The notes: generated from the letters alone by a model not told the origin. Shown: positions 1-5,286, counted from the first letter of the stretch. The stretch is 7,214 bases of DNA from GCA-965745 sp046704525 (GCA_046704525.1 JBJKRS010000162.1:1-7214), one strand, 5' to 3'. Made by a program: numbers and translations.

Positions 1-990
1 GGAGTTTGATAAGCTGGCGCGGGCTTTCGTCCGCTAACCCGCTAATCGGTCGCTCTACCTCGCCGAGAATCTCCGCTGAAGTCTACCTGCGGGTAGTATC
101 GAGGGGAACCCGCTATTGCCGGCCTAGATTGGCCTTTGACCCCTATACCCAAGTCATCCAAACGATTTGCACATCAGTACTGGTTCGGTCCTCCACCAGG
201 CTTTCGCCGGGCTTCAACCTGCTCAGGTATAGATCGACCGGATTCGGGTCTTCCACGAGTGACTTAACGCATTTGTTACGCTACCCCTCCATTGCTGTGC
301 GGGTAATTGCTTTCGCTTCGGCTCCTCCTTAAAGGATTAACCTCGCCACTCGTCAAAACTCCCTGGCCCGTTCTACAACACGGACAATAGGACACTGGTC
401 AATCTTTGTTAGAGATCTCACTCCTTTTATGCCCTATAAGTTTATCACTGCTTGGTTTCAGGCTCTTTTTACCACCCTTTCGGGTTACTTTTCAGCTTTC
501 CCTCACGGTACTTGTTCGCTATCGGACTTGGAACGTATTTAGGGTTGGATGTTAGTGCCACCCATATTCCCGCGCGAAATACGACGCACGGTACTCCGGA
601 TACTTTCCCTTGTAACCTTTTGCCTTGCTTCTACAGGACTTTCACCTTCTGTGGTTCTGCTTTCCAGCAGATTCAAATTCAGCAATGAGGCATTAGAGAA
701 AGTCCAAACTCCACATCTATTCAACTTTTCAGAAGAATATTCGGTTTGCCCTTTACCGCTTTCGATCGCCTTTACTAACGGCATCTCGGTTGATTTCTTT
801 TCCTCCGGGTACTAAGATGTTTCAGTTCCCCGGGTTCCCCCTCCTCTCGGAGTGCTATAAAGCAGGAAGTCCCATTAGGACACCCTCGGATCTAAGGCTC
901 CATGCGCCTCCCCGAGGCATTTCGCAGCTTGGCACGTCCTTCTTCGGCGTCCAAACCAAGCCATTCCCCAAGCAGTTTAGCAGTTTACAC
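1..990 (-). rRNA. 23S ribosomal RNA, 5' part (partial, runs off the left edge)
   Basis: The reverse complement reads as archaeal large-subunit rRNA. It begins near position 990 with a segment equivalent to the E. coli 23S start (CTAAACTGCTTGGGGAATGG corresponds to the CTAAGCGTACACGGTGGATG region). It continues with GTTTTGACGAGTGGCGAGG, GGAGCCGAAGCGAAAGC, a GGATGACTTGGGTATAGGGG segment and GGTCAAAGGCCAATCTAG. These are domain I-II landmarks, so the left edge lies near E. coli position 930-950. About 990 bases against about 940 in E. coli argues against an intron or large insertion here. The exact mature 5' end is inferred to within roughly 10 bases. No 16S rRNA or tRNA lies in the 270 bp upstream of it, consistent with the unlinked rRNA genes known in Thermoplasmatales. 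All protein-like readings inside this stretch are spurious. Confidence 0.96.
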
Positions 991-1258
991 AATCCATTTT
1001 GTTGTGACTTTCTTTCATGGCTGGCGTCATCGGTCGTTAAACCTCTTACCCTTCCCCTCTAACTTGTGTTAAGAAGGTGCATTTGGCGCGTAGACTTGGT
1101 ATAACCAGCGCTAATATAATGATTTTGGTAACTCTTTTGGTGGTATAATAATCCACTGGTTCTGCCGAGAATTCAAGACTGCCCACGTCAATTGAAGTAA
1201 GCTGCATCCTGGCGCTCATTTTTCTCGTCTTGGTGAACCGCATGCAGATAGTGTAGAA
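991..1258. other. 23S rRNA leader and promoter region, no protein gene
   Basis: This gap of about 268 bp holds the 23S pre-rRNA leader (about 991-1090) and promoter (1112-1126) on the minus strand, plus upstream sequence of the plus-strand ORF at 1259. A 65-codon minus-strand ORF (1046-1243) overlaps the rRNA promoter and leader, so I do not consider it a gene. No tRNA and no 16S 3' end are visible. The plus-strand frame that becomes the 1259 ORF is already open from 1196 but has no ATG, GTG or TTG before 1259. Confidence 0.55.
1112..1126 (-). promoter_or_regulatory. TATA box and BRE of the 23S rRNA gene
   Basis: On the minus strand the sequence reads CAAAATCATTATATTAG. ATTATATTA (1112-1120) resembles the archaeal TATA box and the preceding A-rich stretch resembles a BRE. 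Transcription would begin near 1090, giving a leader of about 100 bases (991-1090) before the mature 23S 5' end. That is a plausible length for a pre-rRNA leader carrying one arm of a processing helix. The pairing arm would lie outside the window. A second AT-rich stretch at 1143-1151 (TATAATAAT on the plus strand) could be an alternative box on either strand. Confidence 0.5.
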
Positions 1259-1561
1259 ATGCTAATCTGTCCGGCAGGTATATTACGGGAAGATATGTGG
1301 AACTTGCATAATGCATTGGGTGTGTTGTGCGCAGCTTCATCATTCGTGTCTCTACTGGTGGGAAGCTTCGCTCTGAACCACGTGGTCACTTATGCACAAC
1401 CGCATCAAGGAATAGCCCAATTTACTCTTGTCTTGACAACTGCTCAGCTGGCAAGAATTGAAATGTTCGGCCTCAGTCTTATTGCTGCCGGTGCCGTTCT
1501 TGCGTTTTTGTCATACTATTTTTTCAGGCATACTCACCTGAAACTGGTGGGCAGAATTTGA
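1259..1561 (+). CDS. Hypothetical small membrane protein (100 aa, two predicted helices)
   Basis: I do not recognise this family. The product has two hydrophobic segments at about residues 19-39 and 69-89, joined by a loop with AQPHQG, and a short basic tail (RHTHLKLVGRI), so it probably sits in the cytoplasmic membrane. The start is uncertain. The first ATG (1259) has no ribosome site, while ATG at 1295 (residue 13) is preceded by GGGA four bases upstream and starts just before the first helix with MWNLHNALG, so 1295 may be the true start. The frame stays open after the TGA at 1559-1561 as far as 1825, and the continuation carries another hydrophobic segment. The gene may therefore have been longer. 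It diverges from the 23S rRNA gene and leads a run of similar small membrane ORFs. No promoter stands out; TATAATAAT at 1143-1151 is one candidate. Confidence 0.5.
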   Translation: MLICPAGILREDMWNLHNALGVLCAASSFVSLLVGSFALNHVVTYAQPHQGIAQFTLVLTTAQLARIEMFGLSLIAAGAVLAFLSYYFFRHTHLKLVGRI

Positions 1562-1660
1562 AAGCGAGAGGGCTGCATTGAAGTTCAAAAGCCTCTGCTA
1601 GCAAAAACAGAACGTTTATCACCAACTCAGGCGTTTGACCAGAGGCATCATACGTGGATC

Positions 1661-1825
1661 ATGGTCGCACTCCTGTCCACGATGCTCATGTTTTTCGTCA
1701 TCACCTCGACTTCCATGAGCGACCTCCAGACTGTACTGCCGGTATTCCTTATTCATTTCGGGGCATTAGAACCGATACCTGCAATTCCCAGATCAGAAAA
1801 GAGAAGGAGGAAAGTCTTCGCCTGA
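1661..1825 (+). CDS. Very short membrane ORF (54 aa), possibly the 3' part of a broken gene
   Basis: From ATG at 1661 the frame encodes a 54-residue peptide. It has a hydrophobic N-terminal segment (MVALLSTMLMFFVITS, residues 1-16), a second semi-hydrophobic stretch around residues 26-35 (VLPVFLIHFG), and a strongly basic end (SEKRRRKVFA). This pattern of membrane segment plus basic cytoplasmic tail looks more protein-like than the His/Arg-rich reading of the overlapping frame at 1654-1887. It lies in the same frame as the ORF ending at 1561, and the 99 bases between them contain no stop. It could be the distal part of one gene interrupted by TGA, or a separate gene. A GAGAGGG motif at 1566-1572 is followed only by an ATT (1577) in this frame. 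I know of no family for it. Confidence 0.35.
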   Translation: MVALLSTMLMFFVITSTSMSDLQTVLPVFLIHFGALEPIPAIPRSEKRRRKVFA

Positions 1826-1847
1826 ATCCGTCATATGTAGGTCAGGG

Positions 1848-1884
1848 AAAGGAATCCTTTAATACATATATCATTTATATTTTC
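1848..1884 (+). promoter_or_regulatory. AT-rich promoter with adjacent inverted repeat
   Basis: AAAGGAATCCTTT (1848-1860) is a perfect 6-bp inverted repeat around one central base. It runs directly into an AT-rich stretch holding CTTTAATAC (about 1856-1864) and ATTTATATT (1873-1881). The first box lies about 26 bp before ATG 1887, as for a leaderless mRNA. The second would start RNA near 1903 and suits the alternative start at 1929, which has GGTG at 1917-1920. The inverted repeat could be an operator, but that is inference. Confidence 0.4.
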
Positions 1885-1886
1885 TG

Positions 1887-2123
1887 ATGGACACGGATGA
1901 ACCTTCATATGTGCTTGGTGTAAACCAGATGAGATCGATCGTCATGGTTGCCTGGTTCGCACTCTCTATGGCGGCCCTTGTTGCACTGCCCAGGGGACAC
2001 TCTGCTTCCAGTCCAAGCTCATTTTCCCTGCTTCCGTTCAGTCTTACATTCAACACAGCTGGACTTCTGAACGTTATAGCACTGGCAGTCTCCTTCTCGG
2101 TAGTATTTCCGCTCTGGCTGTGA
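1887..2123 (+). CDS. Hypothetical membrane protein (78 aa; 64 aa from the inner start), possible N-terminal half of a frameshifted gene
   Basis: This is an unrecognised protein with a hydrophobic N-terminal segment (MRSIVMVAWFALSMAALVALP, from ATG 1929), a Ser/Pro-rich loop, and a second hydrophobic segment at the C-terminus (LLNVIALAVSFSVVFPLWL). The first 14 residues from ATG 1887 are polar. ATG 1929 has GGTG eight bases upstream and puts the helix at the N-terminus, so it is the likelier start. Its TGA (2121-2123) overlaps a GTG start (2120) in the next frame. Both frames are hydrophobic across about 2085-2123, so this ORF and the next may be one protein of about 175 residues split by a frameshift. 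The alternative is translational coupling through the GTGA overlap. Confidence 0.5.
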   Translation: MDTDEPSYVLGVNQMRSIVMVAWFALSMAALVALPRGHSASSPSSFSLLPFSLTFNTAGLLNVIALAVSFSVVFPLWL

Positions 2124-2458
2124 TCGCCGTTCTGATAGCATGGTTCGTGTCCGGGCAACCGATACTCTTTGACTCATACGCTACCTGGAAGAAGGCGAGA
2201 TCTGCCAGGAGGGTGGATTACAGTGAATTCACGGACGCATTTTTCGGGCTTGATGCCAGGGCGACTTATGCCAGCAATTCCCCGTATGGAACAAATTACG
2301 CTTACAGCTATGTCCCAGTAGCGTCTTTCTATATCGGGAAAAGGAAATTCAATTTCAGCACAAAGAGGAAGCCCGGACTGATCAAATTCCTGGAAGAAAG
2401 AATTCCCAAAGGTAATGTCGATGTCGACGAATATGCGGACTCTCCCGACGCTAGTTGA
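2120..2458 (+). CDS. Hypothetical membrane-anchored protein (112 aa), possible C-terminal half of a frameshifted gene
   Basis: This is an unrecognised protein. From GTG 2120 it begins with only about 11 hydrophobic residues (VIAVLIAWFVSG), too few to span a membrane. Read upstream in the same frame (2090-2122), the sequence adds LLLGSISALAV and completes a normal 22-residue helix. That is the main reason to suspect that the true gene begins upstream in the other frame and that a frameshift lies near 2080-2090. After the helix comes a basic patch (WKKARSARR), which would face the cytoplasm. A soluble domain of about 80 residues follows, rich in Tyr and Ser in the middle (ATYASNSPYGTNYAYSY), with a basic segment (GKRKFNFSTKRKPGL) and an acidic end. 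The DUF99 gene starts 72 bp downstream in the same direction and may share its transcript. Confidence 0.55.
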   Translation: MIAVLIAWFVSGQPILFDSYATWKKARSARRVDYSEFTDAFFGLDARATYASNSPYGTNYAYSYVPVASFYIGKRKFNFSTKRKPGLIKFLEERIPKGNVDVDEYADSPDAS

Positions 2459-2530
2459 ACTTCAGCTGATCAACTTTGAAGAAAAAGTGTATCGCTGTAG
2501 CGGAATACAGGTAACTGAGGGCGTTCGAAT

Positions 2531-3106
2531 TTGAAGAGATACAAGAGGGTTTTCGGCATTGACGATGGACCATTCAGCAGGGATTCAGACAGCAGGGCAC
2601 CTCTTGTAGGAGTGATGGCAAGATTTGACGGCTACATGGAGGGTCTTGCCGTCCGCAGTGTGGCAGTTGACGGGACTGATTCCACCGAAACTGTACTGTC
2701 CATGTTCGAGGCGCATTTTTCCTCCCAGATCGACTACATAATGCTTGACGGCATCACGGTGGCTGGATTCAATGTCTGCGACATAGTCAGGATAAGTAAC
2801 GAGACTGGCAGGCCGGTCATTTGTGTAACCAGGAAAGACCCTGACCTCGAAAGGATGGCCGAGGCGATAAGGAAGTATTTCACGGATAGCTTTGAGAGGA
2901 TAAGCACTCTGACCAGTACGGAAGTCAAGAGGGTTGTGCTCAAAACGGGAAGTCCGCTCTACATAAACGTTGCAGGGTGCAGCAAGGATGAAGCTGTGGA
3001 AGCGATAGAACGCTCAATAATCAGGGGAAATATTCCAGAGCCGATAAGAATGGCCCACATGATTGCAGGTGCGATAAAAAATGGTGAAAATAGGGGAAAG
3101 GTGTGA
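2531..3106 (+). CDS. UPF0215 / DUF99 family protein (endonuclease V-like fold)
   Basis: This 191-residue archaeal protein has the hallmarks of the DUF99 (UPF0215) family: GIDDGPF near the N-terminus (residues 9-15), VDGTDST (46-52) and MLDGITVAGFNVCDI (71-85). The length is typical and the gene looks complete. The family is known mainly from archaea and is distantly related to endonuclease V; the conserved acidic residues (here D11, D12 and D73) are plausible counterparts of its metal-binding site. Its cellular role is not established, so a link to nucleic acid repair or processing is only inference. The start is TTG (2531), with GAGGG about ten bases upstream and no earlier candidate that preserves the conserved N-terminus. 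The gene stops at 3106, immediately beside the stop of the convergent minus-strand gene. It may be cotranscribed with the membrane ORFs upstream. Confidence 0.88.
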   Translation: MKRYKRVFGIDDGPFSRDSDSRAPLVGVMARFDGYMEGLAVRSVAVDGTDSTETVLSMFEAHFSSQIDYIMLDGITVAGFNVCDIVRISNETGRPVICVTRKDPDLERMAEAIRKYFTDSFERISTLTSTEVKRVVLKTGSPLYINVAGCSKDEAVEAIERSIIRGNIPEPIRMAHMIAGAIKNGENRGKV

Positions 3107-3457
3107 TTACTCTCTCCACATTGCTAAGTCGAGTTCGGGCTGCGACTTTTCCTGAAGCTCGTTGAGCTTCTTCATAACATCATCCAGCCTCTCCTCCTCG
3201 ACGGGTATGTACTTCATTTTTCCGAGGGACATGTGATATGATCCCGGGCACAGGACACCCTCCTTGACAATGATGGCGTCTGCCTTGAGTCCCAGAATTC
3301 CCTGCATTGCCCTCTCCTTTCCTCCAAAGGGTGCGCCGAATCCTGGGTTTTCATATTCCCTTATCTCCTTGCTCTCGGAATCTATTTCCATTATAGAGTT
3401 TCCATACTCCAGAGGAGTAATGTAGTTCTCTTCGTCTACGACTGCTATTATCTTCAT
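3107..3457 (-). CDS. Small NifX/NifB-like protein (dinitrogenase iron-molybdenum cofactor family), probable
   Basis: The 116-residue product fits the layout of the small Nitro_FeMo-Co (NifX/NafY-like, PF02579) proteins. It has an N-terminal MKIIAVVDEENYITPLEYG strand-loop, then an ENPGFGAPFGG turn (36-46). A KERAMQGILGLKADAIIV helix-strand follows (47-64), then a Cys-Pro-Gly (70-72) and a C-terminal helix starting LDDVMKKL. Such proteins bind iron-sulfur or Fe-Mo cofactors in nitrogen fixers, but many stand-alone archaeal members have no known role. Nothing here suggests nitrogen fixation. The assignment rests on pattern and fold recognition, so it is moderate. C70 is the only cysteine and a possible cofactor ligand. 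The gene has its own TATA box about 26 bp before the ATG and no ribosome site, so it is probably leaderless. It lies downstream of purM, but a poly-T stretch between them suggests separate transcription. Confidence 0.6.
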   Translation of the reverse strand: MKIIAVVDEENYITPLEYGNSIMEIDSESKEIREYENPGFGAPFGGKERAMQGILGLKADAIIVKEGVLCPGSYHMSLGKMKYIPVEEERLDDVMKKLNELQEKSQPELDLAMWRE

Positions 3458-3478
3458 GAATGCTACAGATCAATCTGA

Positions 3479-3488
3479 CATTTAAGAT
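3479..3488 (-). promoter_or_regulatory. TATA box for the NifX-like gene
   Basis: On the minus strand the sequence reads ATCTTAAATG, centred about 26 bases before the ATG at 3457. The 20 bases before the ATG have no Shine-Dalgarno motif. The spacing matches an archaeal leaderless transcript. The match to the TATA consensus is only fair. Confidence 0.4.
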
Positions 3489-3500
3489 AATCGTTACAAA

Positions 3501-3511
3501 ATACGAAAAAA
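3501..3511 (-). terminator. Poly-T terminator downstream of purM
   Basis: On the minus strand, 24 bases after the purM stop, the sequence reads ACTTTTTTCGTATTTTG, with T6 at 3506-3511 followed by another T4. Runs of T without a strong hairpin are the usual archaeal termination signal. Confidence 0.5.
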
Positions 3512-3534
3512 GTAGTTGATAACTGACTGGAGAA

Positions 3535-4551
3535 TCAGAAATAGCCCTCAAATTCCACAGAGTATTTGGGGACGCTTATGCCTGTCCCGTCCTCCACATG
3601 GCCAATTTCCTTGAATGGCACCCTGTTCCTCAGGGTGTTTATGAAATCGAGCCTGCTCTCCTCGTCTATGACAACTGCGAACCCAAGCCCCATGTTGAAG
3701 ATCTCAAACATCTGCTGGTATGTCAGGTCTCCCATTTCCATGAGCTTCTTGAACACATTGTGAGGCTCAATGGGCTCATCGATCACGTACTTCATGTCCT
3801 TCATCCTCGACAGGTTCCTTATCCCGCCTCCGGTGATGTTGGCCATACCCTTGATCTTTACAATGTTCATTATGTCCAGTATCTCCCTGACATATATGCG
3901 AGTGGGCTCAAGGAGAACGTCAACCGCCTTCTTGCTGTCACCCGGGAATTTCTCAGAGAGCTCAAGGCCGCTGTTCTTTACGATGTTCCTTACTGTGGTA
4001 AAGCCATTGGAATGAAGCCCACTACTCTGGAGGCCAAATATAACATCACCGTTGCGAATTTCCTCTCCGTTGACAATCTGGTCTTTGTGCACAATGCCGA
4101 AAGATGTTCCCGAGACATCTATGTAATTCACCAGGTCAGGCACGATGGCAGTCTCTCCGCCAACAATGGTCAGATTTGACATCTGGGCCCCTACATTGAA
4201 ACCGGTCCCGAGTTGCCTAGCCACTTCCTGGTTCGGCTCCTTTATGGACAGATAATCCACAAGGGCAATGGGCTCAGCACCCGCAGTGATTGCGTCATTG
4301 ACATTCATTGCTATGCAGTCAACACCAAGGGTGTCCCATCGCTGAGCCTCCTCGGCGATCATTGTCTTTGTACCGACACCATCGGTGTTTATGGATACTG
4401 CAAAATTGCCCAGATCAACCAGTGAGGTGAATCCTCCGAAGCTACCTATTGTCCTGAAATCCTCCCTCTTGAACTTGAGCTGCCTGATGAATGTGCTTAT
4501 GAATTCCCCCTGGGTTTTCCTGTCTAATACCTTCTGTTTGGCACCGGGCAT
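3535..4551 (-). CDS. purM: Phosphoribosylformylglycinamidine cyclo-ligase (AIR synthetase)
   Basis: PurM closes the imidazole ring in purine synthesis: FGAM plus ATP gives aminoimidazole ribonucleotide. The 338-residue product has the family's usual length and motifs: FGGFTSLVDL (38-47), the NTDGVGTK nucleotide loop (55-62), GVDCIAMNVNDAITAGAEP (76-94), GGETA (131-135), GLHSNGF (178-184) and a later ITGGGIRNL. These cover both the N-terminal dimer-forming domain and the C-terminal ATP-binding domain, so the gene looks intact. The N-terminus (AKQKVLDRKTQGEF) differs from the bacterial SYKDAGVD form, as in archaeal relatives. The ATG at 4551 is supported by a TATA-like ATTTTATT about 26 bp upstream and no ribosome site, suggesting a leaderless mRNA. 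No other purine gene is adjacent, so it appears to be a single-gene unit. Confidence 0.97.
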   Translation of the reverse strand: MPGAKQKVLDRKTQGEFISTFIRQLKFKREDFRTIGSFGGFTSLVDLGNFAVSINTDGVGTKTMIAEEAQRWDTLGVDCIAMNVNDAITAGAEPIALVDYLSIKEPNQEVARQLGTGFNVGAQMSNLTIVGGETAIVPDLVNYIDVSGTSFGIVHKDQIVNGEEIRNGDVIFGLQSSGLHSNGFTTVRNIVKNSGLELSEKFPGDSKKAVDVLLEPTRIYVREILDIMNIVKIKGMANITGGGIRNLSRMKDMKYVIDEPIEPHNVFKKLMEMGDLTYQQMFEIFNMGLGFAVVIDEESRLDFINTLRNRVPFKEIGHVEDGTGISVPKYSVEFEGYF

Positions 4552-4572
4552 ATAAACTATATCGCCTCATAG

Positions 4573-4586
4573 AATAAAATTTTAGG
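4573..4586 (-). promoter_or_regulatory. TATA box and BRE of purM
   Basis: The minus strand reads CCTAAAATTTTATTCT. ATTTTATT (4573-4580) is centred 25-26 bases before the purM ATG at 4551, and CCTAAA just upstream resembles a BRE. The sequence between box and ATG has no Shine-Dalgarno motif, so transcription probably starts at or next to the ATG. Confidence 0.55.
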
Positions 4587-4788
4587 CTCCCCTCATAAAA
4601 ACTCGGTAGGGTTTTGGTGGCCTGATAATTTACAATCTCAGTGAGCATGGCACAGAGCAGGAGTAGACGGACTATCTGTTGTATAGTCTGCCGCCCTGAT
4701 AGTGTGCCGTTAAGGCGGAGATGGGCGCCATAGACGTAAGTTGCTTCTGGTTCTGGTACCTATGGTTTCAAGGTATCGTGCGATAAAT

Positions 4789-4798
4789 GTTATATAAC
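4789..4798 (+). promoter_or_regulatory. Palindromic TATA box of the ferredoxin gene
   Basis: GTTATATAAC is a perfect 10-bp palindrome, preceded by GATAAAT as a possible BRE on the plus strand. Transcription would start near 4819, leaving a leader of about nine bases ahead of the TTG at 4828. Because the box reads the same on both strands, it could also fire leftward into the structured gap. The minus-strand BRE (TGGAA) looks weaker. Confidence 0.6.
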
Positions 4799-4827
4799 TT
4801 CCAGCCGATAAGGGAGATGGTGATTAT

Positions 4828-5259
4828 TTGGTCAAGCTAGAATCCTTGGACTATAAGCCCAAACCAATCGACGAGAACTTCATGGACGATCAGGACAATT
4901 ACCCAGTCACCGGAACGCATCACGATCACGAGGTAAGGGCAGAGGGAACCGAGAGAACGGACGCAGACGGGAACCCGAACCCTACAAAGTGGGGCATTCA
5001 CGGCAGCCATGTGGCTATAGACTGGGAAGCGTGCATAGCTGATGGAGCATGCATGGATGTCTGCCCGGTCAGCCTCTTTGAGTGGGAACTCAACCCCGGA
5101 GAGATGGGCACCGGAAACGACAAGGACATTTCAAAGGATAAGGATCTCTATGCCAAGTACAGGACAGACAAGTGCGACCCTGTAAGGGAGAGCGAGTGCA
5201 TCTTCTGCATGGCCTGCGAGAGTGTCTGCCCGACAAGAGCAATAAAGATCAACCCGTAA
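4828..5259 (+). CDS. zfx: Zinc-containing 7Fe ferredoxin
   Basis: This 143-residue ferredoxin belongs to the zinc-containing type known from Sulfolobus and Thermoplasma, a cytoplasmic electron carrier for 2-oxoacid:ferredoxin oxidoreductases. Cluster I has C69, D72 and C75 (CIADGAC), with Asp in place of the second Cys, typical of a [3Fe-4S] site completed by C134. Cluster II has C124, C127, C130 (CIFCMAC) and C79. By alignment from memory to the Sulfolobus protein (zinc ligands H16, H19, H34, D76), the zinc ligands here are H31 and H34 (GTHHDH), H58 (GIHG) and D117 (CDPV). All four are present. A polar N-terminal extension of about 30 residues precedes them. The start is TTG at 4828; GGTGAT, matching the 16S 3' end, ends three bases before it, and an in-frame stop at 4795 excludes earlier starts. 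The extra cysteine C116 has no obvious role. Confidence 0.96.
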   Translation: MVKLESLDYKPKPIDENFMDDQDNYPVTGTHHDHEVRAEGTERTDADGNPNPTKWGIHGSHVAIDWEACIADGACMDVCPVSLFEWELNPGEMGTGNDKDISKDKDLYAKYRTDKCDPVRESECIFCMACESVCPTRAIKINP

Positions 5260-5260
5260 C

Positions 5261-5286
5261 CAAAAAACCCAATTTTTCCCTTTTTC
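5261..5286. terminator. Bidirectional T-rich terminator between ferredoxin and peroxiredoxin genes
   Basis: The 37-bp gap between the two convergent stop codons holds A6 (5262-5267, T6 on the minus strand, downstream of the peroxiredoxin gene). It also holds T5 at 5273-5277 and T5 at 5281-5285 on the plus strand, downstream of the ferredoxin gene. T runs without a clear hairpin are normal archaeal terminators, and this arrangement serves both directions. Confidence 0.6.

Larger units (their letters stand above)
4552..4827. other. Structured intergenic region between purM and the ferredoxin gene; possible non-coding RNA or gene remnant
   Basis: No intact gene fits here. On the plus strand, CGGACTAT (4668-4675) pairs with ATAGTCTG (4683-4690) in an 8-bp stem with a 7-base loop. 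One pair is G-T, which pairs only in plus-strand RNA, so the plus strand is the likelier structured transcript. It is followed at once by CCGCC (4691-4695) and GGCGG (4714-4718), which could form a second stem with an 18-base loop. On the minus strand, ATG at 4731 opens a protein-like reading (MAPISALTAHYQGGRLYNR) that meets TAG after 19 codons. It continues in the same frame through TAA after 33 codons to a final TAA at 4582-4584. This could be a decayed small gene or chance. No tRNA features (T-loop, acceptor stem) are present. Confidence 0.35.

Noticed and set aside
6..1062. Five or more ORFs on both strands (for example 6-332, 539-784, 790-1062)
   Set aside because: They lie inside the 23S rRNA gene, whose conserved segments are clear on the minus strand. 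The protein readings are by-products.
1046..1243. 65-codon minus-strand ORF
   Set aside because: It overlaps the 23S rRNA leader and promoter, and has no ribosome site or recognised family.
1654..1887. 77-codon plus-strand ORF
   Set aside because: Its product is a His/Arg-rich string with no domain. The overlapping frame at 1661-1825 has a plausible membrane segment and basic tail.
1831..1912. Direct repeat TCATATGT (1831-1838 and 1905-1912) as a regulator site or mobile-element footprint
   Set aside because: Only eight bases, with a common CATATG core, 74 bp apart. Expected by chance in AT-rich sequence.
1871..2158. 95-codon minus-strand ORF
   Set aside because: It is antisense to the membrane ORFs and their promoter, with no recognisable motif.
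3598..4179. 193-codon plus-strand ORF
   Set aside because: It is wholly antisense to purM, whose motifs are intact. The length reflects codon bias of purM.
4672..4674. Pyrrolysine read-through at the TAG in the minus-strand reading at 4582-4731
   Set aside because: A TAA follows in the same frame 14 codons later, and no pyrrolysine or methylamine genes are present. Decay or chance is simpler.
4640..4740. tRNA gene or known riboswitch for the hairpin region
   Set aside because: There is no T-loop GTTCGA sequence, acceptor pairing or anticodon arm on either strand, and no riboswitch core I know.
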